A DNA stretch of 52,950 nt from Flavobacterium nitrogenifigens (lineage in GTDB: Bacteria; Bacteroidota; Bacteroidia; Flavobacteriales; Flavobacteriaceae), in assembly GCF_003254565.1 (NCBI RefSeq), contig NZ_QJRI01000158.1, forward strand, positions 1-52,950, given 5' to 3'. Made by a program: the position numbers and the translations under genes. The notes under the pieces are model-generated. The model saw only the letters and a list, made by a program, of their open reading frames with translations, was not told the origin of the DNA and ran no database searches. Positions 10,801 to 18,270 of the stretch are shown here, in pieces. Position 1 is the first letter of the stretch, and each line of letters begins with the position of its first letter.

Positions 10801-13800
10801 ATTAATTCATGCCAATCAGAAAGTCTATGAAGGCGGTAGCGATTATCTGGAAACGAATACTTTTAATACGTATGATGCTAACGGAAACATTATTCAATAC
10901 GAAGATTTAGGCAACGGTGCCGCGGCTGATAAAGTAACCGCAAAAATCAGTTATTACGAAAGTACAACGCCTTATTATGGTGGTATTCCAAAACAGTTGG
11001 AAGTATTTACCACCGATGGCCTTCGCCGTAAAAGAGCGACAACCATCAATACGACAACTGCCGAAGTGACGCAGATTAAAAATTACGCTTCAGCAGATAA
11101 AATTGCGATTACCGATATCGCATACGATGCATACGGAAACTTGCAGAAAATTACAGGTCCTTCAAATCACAAAGACCAGCGTATGACTTTAGAATATGTA
11201 TACGATGCAGAAAATCATCAGTACATGACGGAGATTAAAGATGCTTTTGGTTATCAAAACAAAATGGAATACAATTACCGTTTTGGAGTACCAGTTAAAA
11301 CAACAGACCGTAACGATCAAAGTACAGATTATACTTTGGATGCAAAAGGCCGAATTGCAACAATTCGCGCACCTTATGAAATTGCTTCGGGTAAGTCCTA
11401 TACGATTGCTTATGAATATTTTCCCGATGCGAAAGTGCCGTATGCCAAAACCAGAAATTACGATCCAGAATTGGACAAAGACATTGAGACTTATACCTAT
11501 ACAGACGGATTAGGAAGAGCTTTGCAGGTTAAAAAAACAGCAAGTTTGTTTACCGGTGCTGGAAGCGCCGATCAAGAAGCGCATATTATTTCTGGAAAAG
11601 TAATTTATGATGGATTAGGAAGAGCTATAACCAGTTATTACCCAACCACAAGTACGACTTTAGACAATAATTTCAGTACGGCAGTTTCTACTGTCGCACC
11701 AACGAAAACAGACTATGATGAGGTAAACCGCCCCATAAAAGTAACCTTGCCAGACGGAAGTTCCAATACTACAGTTTTCGCTTTGGAAAGTTATAATGGT
11801 CTTCCAGTATTAAAAACTACACAAACCGATGCATTAAACAAAACCAATACGACGTATACCGATGCTACAGGACAGAATGTAGCCAGTATGCAAAACGATT
11901 TGACAACGAAATTTGACACTAATGCATTGGGCGAAATGATCAAAGTTACCGATGCCATGGATCATATCACCAAAAGTACGTACGATTGGCTCGGAAGACG
12001 CATCGAGTTTACACATCCAGATGCGGGAACAACGAAAATGGAATACGATTTAGCAGGTAATTTGACTACTCGTATTACACAAGATATTAAAAATACAGTT
12101 CCTAATGGTGGCGCTATACAATACGTGTACAATTACAACCGTTTAGAGAGTATCAAATATCCTAAAAACCCGCAGAACAACGTGCAGTACAATTATGGTA
12201 AAGCAGACGGTACACCATCTCGCCGAGGCAGATTGTGGTTTGTGCAGGATGCCAGCGGTGGGCAGGAATTTTTCTACGGAAAATTAGGAGAGGTGGAAAA
12301 AGAAATTCGAACCCTCCGTATTACGCCAACAGATATACAGACTTATATTTCTCAATACGAATATGATACTTGGAACAGAATCCAGAAAATGATATATCCA
12401 GATGGCGAAGTGGTAGAATACACCTATAACCGCGCAGGAAACTTGCAGAGCATGCAGGGTAAAAAAGAAAGCCATACCTACGATTACATCAAACAATTGA
12501 GTTATGATGAATTTGAACAGCGCAAATATTTAAAATACGGAAACGACACCGAAACCAATTATACCTACGATCCTGTTATGCGCAGATTACAGCAGCTGCA
12601 GGTAAAAAGCGGTTCAAGGCAGGTTATGAATAATGCCTACGGTTATGATTTGGTCGGAAATGTATTGAGCATAAAAAATACGGCGCCAATCGTTAATAAT
12701 GCTTTAGGAGGAACTTCGGCTCACGAATATCAGTACGATGATTTCTACAGATTAAAATCGGCAAAAGCGGCGTATCAAGGCGAGTTTACAAAGGCGAGTT
12801 ATGAGCTGAATATGAGCTATAACAAAATGCATAATATTACCAAAAAAGACTTGGTGCATATTGTAAATAATGAGCAGAAAGGCTATGTTTTAGATTATAA
12901 TTACGACAACGAACTGCACCCTAACGCACCGAACAAAATTGCAGAAGCAGGAAAAGTACAGCCAAGAGAATATGTGTATGATGGAAACGGAAACCCGACA
13001 AGTTATACCGAAGAAAAGAATTTCAGAAAAATGACTTGGGACGAAGAAAACCGTTTAATGGGAATTAACGATAACGGAAGAATTCACCAATATACTTATG
13101 ATGCAGGAGGAGAAAGAGTAATAAAAAGTTCAGGCGATTCGCAGAATGTAGCCATAAACGGTGAAACAGCAGCAACCATTGTTCATACAGATGATTACAC
13201 AGGTTATGTTTCGCCATATTTTGTAATAAGCAAAGGGAAATTTACCAAGCACTATTTCGAAGGAGCAGGACGTATCGTGAGTAAACTGGGGAACGGAGCT
13301 TTTGCACAGCCTTTAAAACTAACAGCAGGAGGAGTAAATTACGGCAAGCTTACAGCAGAACAGCAAAAAGCATTAGACACCTATGTGAGGAGTTTAGGAT
13401 TGCCTCCCGGACCTCCAACGCAACAAGGCATTTATGCAACGCCAGAATTTACAGGTGATCCTTATCCTAGTGAAGTTTTAAAACCGGTTGAAGAAAACCA
13501 AGAACCGCCCGAAGGCTGGCCAAGAAATCCAGTTTTCAATGCCCCTGGAGATGTGCCAGGACCGCCAGTACAATTTGGCCCGCCTATAGAACCAGAAATC
13601 GTAAAATCTGGTGAAGGTTTTACAGGAACAGGAATGCCAGAGAATGATATTTTCTATTTTCACCCGGATCATTTAGGAAGTACTTCGTATATTACAACCA
13701 AAAACGGTTCTATTTCACAGCATGTGGAGTATATTGCATTTGGGGAGGTTTTGTTTGAGGAGCATAGTTCTACTTTTTCAAGTCCTTACTTGTTTAATGG

Positions 13801-14647
13801 GAAGGAATTAGACAGGGAGACGAATTTGAGTTATTATGGGGCTAGGTATTATGACGCGAAGACTAGTTTGTGGTTGAGTGGAGACCCATTAGCTGAAAAA
13901 TATCCTAATGTAGGTGCATACGTTTATTGTTTGAATAATCCGATTGTTTTTGTTGATCCCGATGGAAAAGATCCTATCACAGGTATAATAGACGCTGTAT
14001 CGAGTTTTGCATTAGATGTAGGTATGGATTACTTTGGAGGTATGTTAATTGAAGGTAAGTCATCTCAAGAAGCATATAATGATATCGGGTGGGCTTCTGC
14101 TACATGGGGGGCAGTTGGATCATATGCGATTTCATCTGTTACTCCAACTGGAACAGCTACCGCTATTAAAATCCAAAAATTTGCTAAATCAAGAGCAGGT
14201 AAGATGATAATAGGTACAGTAACTAAAATGACTACTAAAATTATTGATAATTACAGTAAAGGTAAATATGACACAGATGGGCATTTTGATATGGATAAAT
14301 TAATGGAAGGTGAAGATGGGTTAATGAATATATTTTTAGAGTCATCAATTGAAACTTTAGTTGAACAAGGGTTTGGCAATAAAGCAGAAGAAATGCTAGG
14401 CAGTTTGAAGATTGAAAATAAGGCTTTAATACGTAAAGTAAATAAAATGCTAAATAAAGTTGAAAATGGCGAATCCCCTACAAGAATTAAAAATTATTTT
14501 AAAAAGGTAAAAGAACAAGGAAACAAAGCATTAAAAGGTACAAATAACCTTTTACGACAAAAGACAAAAGATGCTGTTCAAAAAGGAGCCATTTCAAAAA
14601 AAGCAAATCAATATAGAAAAGATAAACAAAAAGAAAATGATAAATAA
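4823..14647 (+). CDS. Giant SpvB/TcdB/YD-repeat Rhs protein with variable C-terminal tip (putative polymorphic toxin)
   Basis: A 3274-residue protein. It has an N-terminal signal or anchor segment (MKNRIIVLVFLIGAFLFAAN) and a ZU5-like region at about 280-405 (AVFPAGAL, then VTLSLPYD). SpvB-type insecticidal-toxin homology starts at about 431 (GRGTMSTGF, GGMQPSFNLQYDSDGG). FG-GAP/VCBS-like Ca-binding motifs lie near 811, 891, 1541, 1649, 1724 and 1809 (for example DLDGDGLPD). A TcdB-middle-like segment covers about 1843-1915, and YD repeats about 2090-2780. A Pro-rich hinge at about 2865-2940 precedes the Rhs core (HPDHLGST to DPDGK, about 2945-3050). The last 225 residues diverge from other Rhs proteins: first hydrophobic/Gly-rich helices, then a strongly basic Lys-rich tail. 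Known Rhs cores form a shell around the tip toxin. The tip activity is not recognised. The next gene overlaps its stop and is the likely immunity gene. Confidence 0.93.
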   Translation: MKNRIIVLVFLIGAFLFAANISEYRIASLFSENTVEEEEILVSDSTAVQKNENKTTKLFAADIKEGIIGVDNPEDIDDAYDNVFHLKVDELPAQNENAYLEYELFGYDQAASISRSLNNQPSIGGQFLSYNKAWTSQSELLSEKSLRKGDNVLLFTAPEGTANGYKIKNVRIVYKNGNKNSNFTLLKAADKLYIKGTNFPSQLKKMTIAGITVDVTQPEFELVLDAEKIGESVSVLKETASGVILNEEIKVKQFSNVESFRPIESAKEGVSKIINFETANALEYKDFLAVFPAGALKNNVKVSVSGLRKIDIAPLNSAMVNVTAENAGFRLLPHGTIFEKAVTLSLPYDKETIPEGYTEKDINIFYFDENKRLWQKVTKDSLDIKQGIIKAKTTHFTDFIAGIIKMPESPETSGYTPTSIKDLKAASPLVGIQSIAPPSANGRGTMSTGFSIVIPNGRGGMQPSFNLQYDSDGGHSWAGMGWDISAPAVSIETRWGAPRYDAVNETESYAVAGEALIPNSHRAEWIARTADKQFYPRREGAFQQIIRKGSSPKNYYWVVKDKSGVASYYGGTPSGLSANGVLQDANGNIGHWALCLQVDLKGNTVEYEYDKRDGELYLKKVYYTGSGSQKGNYSVTFVKNSDLGEANRTDVQVSARLGFKQLNNQLLRKIEVRYKNDMIRSYELKFKEGAFKKTLLESISEYDSESKLFYTNTLDYFDDIRDASGKYTPFGPEQVWNVPKDNLKNSSIPVFSDALFSGKHSLVSSSEGATNGVSYRLGIGLATNAGSLKGFTVGGHGGNSWGSSDTAVSLEDLDGDGLPDKVFKNKNGVYYRKNLAGSRQLGFGELQEINISDVGFSKSTSFNWGVDLNLKYGNIGYDQQRSTNKTKAYFMDFNGDGLVDFVKNGQVYYNRLENGVPTFRSSSTGTPSPVFGGGDITIPGFTTISAEEIEKQNPLHDVVRMWEAPVKGIVSVSHQYQLIEDTTPDGIKARAAYVNNAGNDKADGVHLYFQKGNQLLWNEAIGPKDYAIKTKQNTGIAVEKGERLYFRVSSVKDGNFDAVNWNPVVTYSQVKHFDRGLSGNVTESDFIIPATLKDVNGYSLASYNANADFFSSSVAGKTVAAAGNVVLKGILNKPVTSDHIKLVITKTYLEQTNPAVVVFEKTFLANEVASFNLASVNLPAFEAETQISLALQTETNINWQTISFAPTVTVPAYAGGVAEEVPMDVSHTLYNKREGNYNIPGITSTVSGKVKLSILPQDLVLATPFQYPGNINNYNGDVIISAKQNNVLLARNRYRITAGTMVLVNNTFDDAVNYPDAVLGTPIQLEMTVSNAQSVTIIKNYPKTNALNVQVQITDFKDVADLTDDIVLNTTTDDFAIYSLLNADERTFGLYHRQWGGFVINGNLASNTIDQTLLKQSDAYNTEPDLNNTDPDNYDGKGYEIADSYFVSLNPSYSKYKWEGLEEGIYIKGQTIGTSRLGEDDIADYTDFTLPNLQGGSTSALDMISESKSKSISGGVSAGGSASFGYSKSIDGDSYMTQTMSDFNGDRFPDYIRGGNIQLTAPVGKVSDQIVNIGDNFSHSRTSSEGPNFGGSYSHGAPSNSMSVTVAKSKVKGDSAKETASKEAEKGGNSISVSASQGKGEDRSVLIHSDINGDGLPDKITESGDVFLNTGYGFLPAEKWNLASINKGNSTDWSAGLGFSIKQGSISGGANYARSQSDSDESFMDINGDGLADKIRYVGSTMLVSLNLGNSFDTPVVYPRFPEMSQNKGVSYGLNANVSIDIIAWLLRITPTIGGSKGWSTNRSEGTFMDIDGDGNLDYVVSKDDGHLTAQLSNIKRTNKLKSVKNGAGNSYTVDYELLKPSYENPSAKWVLQTVDVFDGHTGDGIDHSIAKFRYEDGYQDRREREFYGFGKVTQEQIDAADNSVFMTTVQEFYNQDYFRKKLLKYSYTLDKNGKMRQESENEYSFIDVATQVSVPISELNLPSCDAKRIFVGLIHANQKVYEGGSDYLETNTFNTYDANGNIIQYEDLGNGAAADKVTAKISYYESTTPYYGGIPKQLEVFTTDGLRRKRATTINTTTAEVTQIKNYASADKIAITDIAYDAYGNLQKITGPSNHKDQRMTLEYVYDAENHQYMTEIKDAFGYQNKMEYNYRFGVPVKTTDRNDQSTDYTLDAKGRIATIRAPYEIASGKSYTIAYEYFPDAKVPYAKTRNYDPELDKDIETYTYTDGLGRALQVKKTASLFTGAGSADQEAHIISGKVIYDGLGRAITSYYPTTSTTLDNNFSTAVSTVAPTKTDYDEVNRPIKVTLPDGSSNTTVFALESYNGLPVLKTTQTDALNKTNTTYTDATGQNVASMQNDLTTKFDTNALGEMIKVTDAMDHITKSTYDWLGRRIEFTHPDAGTTKMEYDLAGNLTTRITQDIKNTVPNGGAIQYVYNYNRLESIKYPKNPQNNVQYNYGKADGTPSRRGRLWFVQDASGGQEFFYGKLGEVEKEIRTLRITPTDIQTYISQYEYDTWNRIQKMIYPDGEVVEYTYNRAGNLQSMQGKKESHTYDYIKQLSYDEFEQRKYLKYGNDTETNYTYDPVMRRLQQLQVKSGSRQVMNNAYGYDLVGNVLSIKNTAPIVNNALGGTSAHEYQYDDFYRLKSAKAAYQGEFTKASYELNMSYNKMHNITKKDLVHIVNNEQKGYVLDYNYDNELHPNAPNKIAEAGKVQPREYVYDGNGNPTSYTEEKNFRKMTWDEENRLMGINDNGRIHQYTYDAGGERVIKSSGDSQNVAINGETAATIVHTDDYTGYVSPYFVISKGKFTKHYFEGAGRIVSKLGNGAFAQPLKLTAGGVNYGKLTAEQQKALDTYVRSLGLPPGPPTQQGIYATPEFTGDPYPSEVLKPVEENQEPPEGWPRNPVFNAPGDVPGPPVQFGPPIEPEIVKSGEGFTGTGMPENDIFYFHPDHLGSTSYITTKNGSISQHVEYIAFGEVLFEEHSSTFSSPYLFNGKELDRETNLSYYGARYYDAKTSLWLSGDPLAEKYPNVGAYVYCLNNPIVFVDPDGKDPITGIIDAVSSFALDVGMDYFGGMLIEGKSSQEAYNDIGWASATWGAVGSYAISSVTPTGTATAIKIQKFAKSRAGKMIIGTVTKMTTKIIDNYSKGKYDTDGHFDMDKLMEGEDGLMNIFLESSIETLVEQGFGNKAEEMLGSLKIENKALIRKVNKMLNKVENGESPTRIKNYFKKVKEQGNKALKGTNNLLRQKTKDAVQKGAISKKANQYRKDKQKENDK

Positions 14648-15149
14648 AATTTTAAAGAGTAAATGGATTTATTTTTTACTGCTAATAGGTATAGTATTAT
14701 ATCTACGAGACAATCAATTAATATTAAACCCTCCTAAATATATTTTTTGGATATTATTCTCATTATCCTTTATTATATTATCTGTATTAGAGATTAAAGA
14801 TAAAATTAAAATAACAAAAAGCATTTGGGACTATTTTTTCGTAATGATAACGGTTTCTTTTTTTTCCATTTATATCGCTTTAATTTTAAAAATTCCAATC
14901 AATGAATATATAATATTTAAAAGCCAGAATGAAATTTTTGAAAAAAAATGTAAAATATCAAATTATATTTCTGGTCGATCAGATAGATTACTTTTTTATT
15001 TTGATGATAAAGTTTATAGTGTAGGATTTCAAAATCATAAACATTTGGAGAGAAAAAATATTATTGATAATTATTTATTAAGAGTAGAATACAAAAGATC
15101 TATTTTTAATACTTATGTAGTACAGGAATATGAGTTAATTAAAAAATAG
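14637..15149 (+). CDS. Small membrane protein, likely immunity partner of the upstream Rhs tip
   Basis: The start is chosen at the ATG at 14637, which overlaps the Rhs stop by 11 bp. A longer in-frame version would run further back inside the toxin tip and adds only Lys-rich residues. The product has 170 residues and three predicted membrane segments: about 10-26 (WIYFLLLIGIVLYL), about 36-55 (YIFWILFSLSFIILSVLEI) and about 64-88 (WDYFFVMITVSFFSIYIALIL). A soluble C-terminal domain of about 80 residues follows. The gene is far more AT-rich than the Rhs body, as is usual for exchangeable tip/immunity pairs. No family was recognised. Immunity function is inferred from position, overlap and membrane topology. 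The candidate at 51802 in the second Rhs locus is also a membrane protein. Confidence 0.82.
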   Translation: MINKILKSKWIYFLLLIGIVLYLRDNQLILNPPKYIFWILFSLSFIILSVLEIKDKIKITKSIWDYFFVMITVSFFSIYIALILKIPINEYIIFKSQNEIFEKKCKISNYISGRSDRLLFYFDDKVYSVGFQNHKHLERKNIIDNYLLRVEYKRSIFNTYVVQEYELIKK

Positions 15150-15197
15150 AATATAGAGAAGACATTAAATTATTAATAACACAAAAAACAAATCTAA

Positions 15198-15914
15198 ATG
15201 AAAAATTTTATTCTTTATTTTTTCTTCTTTTTTGCACTTCAGATTAATTCTCAATCTTTTGAAGGCAAGCTTGAATACGTTGTAAATACTACTACTTTAG
15301 GTGATACTTTAATAAATGGGATAAGTAAGAATAATTTAATTGAGAATTTGAAAAAACAAGGTGAGATACCAGTTGATACAATAACTTATATGTTTACAAG
15401 TAAAGGTAACTTTCTTAATATTTATAAATATAAGGACATAGAGATTATAAATACATATTTACAAAAGAATAATTTGCTTTATCGATTTGTAGACAATTCA
15501 AGTATTGTCTCTGCTGTAGATGTTTCAATAGATTTGGAAGAAATACTGGGAAATGAACCTATTATTACAAAAAAAGAGAAAAAAGAAATGGTAGGAGAGA
15601 TTAATTGCTCTATAGTTGAAGTGGTATGGAAAACAGGGGTTTATCGATATTATTATGCTGAGGGACTTTTGAGTGTAAATCCAGATCTTTTTAAAAATTA
15701 TAAATATGATCAATTTTATGAATTTCTTAAAATTTCTCACTCATTACCAATAAAACTTGAGAAACTGGTATATAATTTTTATAAGTCAGTATATGACTTA
15801 AAAGCATATAATAATGAGCATATTGATGAAGAATTGTTTGTTTTGCCAAAAATGAAGGAAAATAAAGAGCTGGGTAGCATGCAATTAAATAAAAAGATTT
15901 TTATAATTAAATAG
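15198..15914 (+). CDS. Secreted protein of unknown function behind the Rhs/immunity pair
   Basis: A 238-residue protein with a signal peptide (MKNFILYFFFFFALQINSQ). The mature part begins SFEGKLEYVVN, which resembles the first strand of GLPGLI-type Bacteroidota secreted proteins. It continues with alternating charged and aromatic strands, a VGEINCSIVEVVWKTGVYRYYYAEGL segment in the middle, and a LPKM motif near the C-terminus. It is AT-rich like the preceding immunity candidate and lies 48 bp behind it, ahead of a strong terminator. It could be a second accessory or immunity protein for this tip, or an unrelated passenger that came with the cassette. The GLPGLI resemblance is weak. Confidence 0.8.
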   Translation: MKNFILYFFFFFALQINSQSFEGKLEYVVNTTTLGDTLINGISKNNLIENLKKQGEIPVDTITYMFTSKGNFLNIYKYKDIEIINTYLQKNNLLYRFVDNSSIVSAVDVSIDLEEILGNEPIITKKEKKEMVGEINCSIVEVVWKTGVYRYYYAEGLLSVNPDLFKNYKYDQFYEFLKISHSLPIKLEKLVYNFYKSVYDLKAYNNEHIDEELFVLPKMKENKELGSMQLNKKIFIIK

Positions 15915-15993
15915 TTAATAATTTACTGATTCTGAGTTAATGGTATGAGTTTCTAAAATTATAACTAAAATAAAAGAGAGTCAATAATTTAAA

Positions 15994-16019
15994 GATGAGC
16001 AGTAATGCTCATCTTTTTT
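15994..16019 (+). terminator. Rho-independent terminator ending the first Rhs operon
   Basis: A perfect 8-bp stem (GATGAGCA/TGCTCATC) with a GTAA loop, followed by six T residues. The displaced Rhs cassette begins about 10 bp later. Confidence 0.92.
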
Positions 16020-16030
16020 GTTTCAATATT

Positions 16031-16543
16031 TCAATGCGCCGGGCGATGTGCCAGGACCGCCAGTACAGTTTGGTCCTCCTGTAGAACCTACAACCGTAAA
16101 AGGTGGAGAAGGATTTACAGGAACTGGAATGCCTGAAAATGATATTTTCTATTTCCACCCGGATCATTTAGGAGGTACTTTGTATATTACAACCAAAAAT
16201 GGAAGCATAAGCCAGCATGTGGAGTACATTGCTTTTGGGGAGGTTTTGTTTGAGGAGCATTCGTCTAGTTTTTCTAGCCCTTATTTGTTTAATGGCATGG
16301 AGTTAGATAGGGAAACGAATTTGAGCTATTATGGGGCCAGGTATTTGGATATGAAGACTAGTTTGTGGCTTAATGTTGACCCACTCGCACTTTATAATCC
16401 TATGTTTGAGGATGAGTTTTATTTTGATGGAGATCATAATGATGGAGTTTATAACTCTGGAAATTTATCAAATTTTAATTATTGTTATCAAAATCCTATC
16501 AAATATGTTGATCCAAATGGTAAGCTGGAAAAAACGGTCAAAT
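16031..16543 (+). pseudogene. Orphan Rhs core plus tip cassette (5'-truncated, 3'-cut by IS21)
   Basis: The translation from about 16031 repeats the end of the giant Rhs protein: NAPGDVPGPPVQFGPP, the TGTGMPENDIFYFHPDHLG segment, and LFNGMELDRETNLSYYGARY. It matches nucleotides 13538-13905 with few changes. After LWLNVDPLA it diverges and reaches a second core end, KYVDPNGK, at about 16518. Six residues later the IS21 end begins, so its tip domain is lost. It has no signal peptide, no SpvB or YD region and no promoter of its own, since a terminator lies just before it. This is the arrangement of silent Rhs-CT cassettes, which can recombine with the expressed gene through the shared core. The cassette is probably not expressed as it stands. 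Confidence 0.85.
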
Positions 16544-16650
16544 TGACCACGCTTTTTCAGCATAAAGTGACCACCGCTTTCGGATTAAACTGACCACCAC
16601 TTTTCAATTTAAACTGACCACATAGTTTCGGTTCAAATTGACCACTAAAA
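16544..16650 (+). repeat. Left end of IS21-type element: five periodic transposase-site motifs
   Basis: TGACCA with the local context AAA(C/G/T)TGACCAC occurs five times, 24, 23, 24 and 24 bp apart. IS21-family elements are known to carry multiple terminal repeats bound by IstA, and this pattern fits. Confidence 0.85.
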
Positions 16651-16703
16651 ACTACTTCTTTTTCATGTTGTTAAACCATGGATCTGTATAAAAACTACAG
16701 GCT

Positions 16704-18258
16704 ATGGCAAATAACAAACTAGACATGAATAAAATTAGAAAAGTTATTAAATTACATTGTAACGGCAAAAGCAAGCTGTTTATAAGCAAGTATTTATCGC
16801 TTTCCAGAAACACAGTAAAAAAATACATCTCTTTATTTGAAGTGCTTGGATTAAGCCTTGAGTCTGTCAACAAGAAAACCGATACTGAATTAGATGAACT
16901 GTTTTCCCCGGGCCCCGCAGAAGTTCTTTCCTCAAGAATCGAGGATCTCTATGCTTATTTTCCACAGATGGAACGGGAATTAAAAAAAAACGGCATTACC
17001 ATACAAATCATGTGGGAGAGATATATCGCTTTAAATCCCGATGGCTTGAGAATTACCCAATTCAGAAACCGTTACAGGGACTGGGGTAATAAAGTAAATC
17101 CTGTGATGCATATGAACCACAAGGCTGGTGATAAAATGTATGTAGATTATGCCGGAAAGACACTCTCAATTTTAGACAAAAGCACATCAGAGATCAGAGA
17201 AGTGCAGTTTTTTGTAGCTATACTCGGAGCAAGCCAATATACTTATGCAGAAGCTTCCATGAGCCAGCAAAAGGAAGATTTTGTAGCTTCGGTAGAGAAT
17301 GCAATGCGTTTTTTTGAAGGAACACCTGCTGCAATAGTACCAGACAATTTAAAATCTGCCGTAATCCGAACCAGCCGCTTCGAACCTACCATTAATGAAA
17401 CTCTGGCAGATTTAGCAGAACATTATGAGACTACTATTCTCCCAGCAAGAGCATATAGACCAAGAGATAAATCTTTGGTCGAAGGTGCGGTTAAAATACT
17501 TTACAGAAGAATTTATGCAAACTTAAAAGACACTAAATACTTCAGTATAGACGAACTAAATCAGGAGATATGGACTCTTCTGGATGCTCATAACAATAAG
17601 AAACTTACCGGAAGACCTTACTCTCGTTTTGAACTCTTTATTGAAGATGAAAGACATGAACTGCAACCGCTTCCTTTGGAACGCTTTGAGATTAAATACC
17701 AGTCTCTAGCAACAGTTATGCAGAATGGACATGTTCAACTAAGCCAGGATAAGAATTATTACAGTGTACCTTATCAATATTTAAAGAAAAAAGTAAAACT
17801 GCTCTACACAAACTCTACAGTTGAAATCTACTTCAAATACAATCGTATAGCTACTCACATCAGAAATCCCAAGCCTTACATCTACTCTACAAATCCTGAA
17901 CATCTGGCAAGCACACATCAATTTGTATCCCAATGGAATGCCCTAAGATTTATTGATTGGGCCAACAGTATTGATCCGGCAGTAGGAGAATACATTATGC
18001 AGATAATCGAAAAGCAGAAACCACCCGGAGCAGGCCTATAAAAGCTGTTTAGGGATATTATCTTTTGAAAAGAAAGTAGGTACAGAAAGATTAGTAAATG
18101 CCTGTAAACGCGCTCTGGACTTTAAGATTTATAATTTTAAAACTATACAGAACATCTTAGATAACAGTCTGGATAAAATATCTATTGAACACGAAATGGA
18201 ACAGGAACAGGATCTTCCCGAACACAATAATATTAGAGGAAAAAATTATTATAACTAA
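16704..18258 (+). pseudogene. istA: IS21 transposase IstA, broken by a one-base frameshift near its 3' end
   Basis: The uninterrupted part is 445 residues: an N-terminal helix-turn-helix (about 27-42, ISKYLSLSRNTVKKYI), then an rve/DDE integrase core with D148 (YVDYAG), D214 (VPDN) and E260 (SLVEGAV). At 18021-18028 (CCACCCGG) one extra base changes the frame and gives an early stop at 18041. Reading from 18028 in the shifted frame restores the usual IstA tail: EQAYKSCLGIL, ACKRALDFKIYNFKTIQNIL, ending at a TAA at 18256-18258, 12 bp before istB. The full product would be about 518 residues, normal for the family. It is either a real inactivating mutation or a sequencing error in a short C/G run. 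The catalytic triad lies before the break. Confidence 0.88.
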
Positions 18259-18270
18259 AATCAATATACA

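Noticed and set aside
4823..14647. Short-period protein repeats of the Rhs gene as a possible CRISPR-like array or DNA repeat
   Set aside because: The periodicity is in the YD and FG-GAP protein motifs with varied codons; there are no identical DNA repeats with unique spacers.
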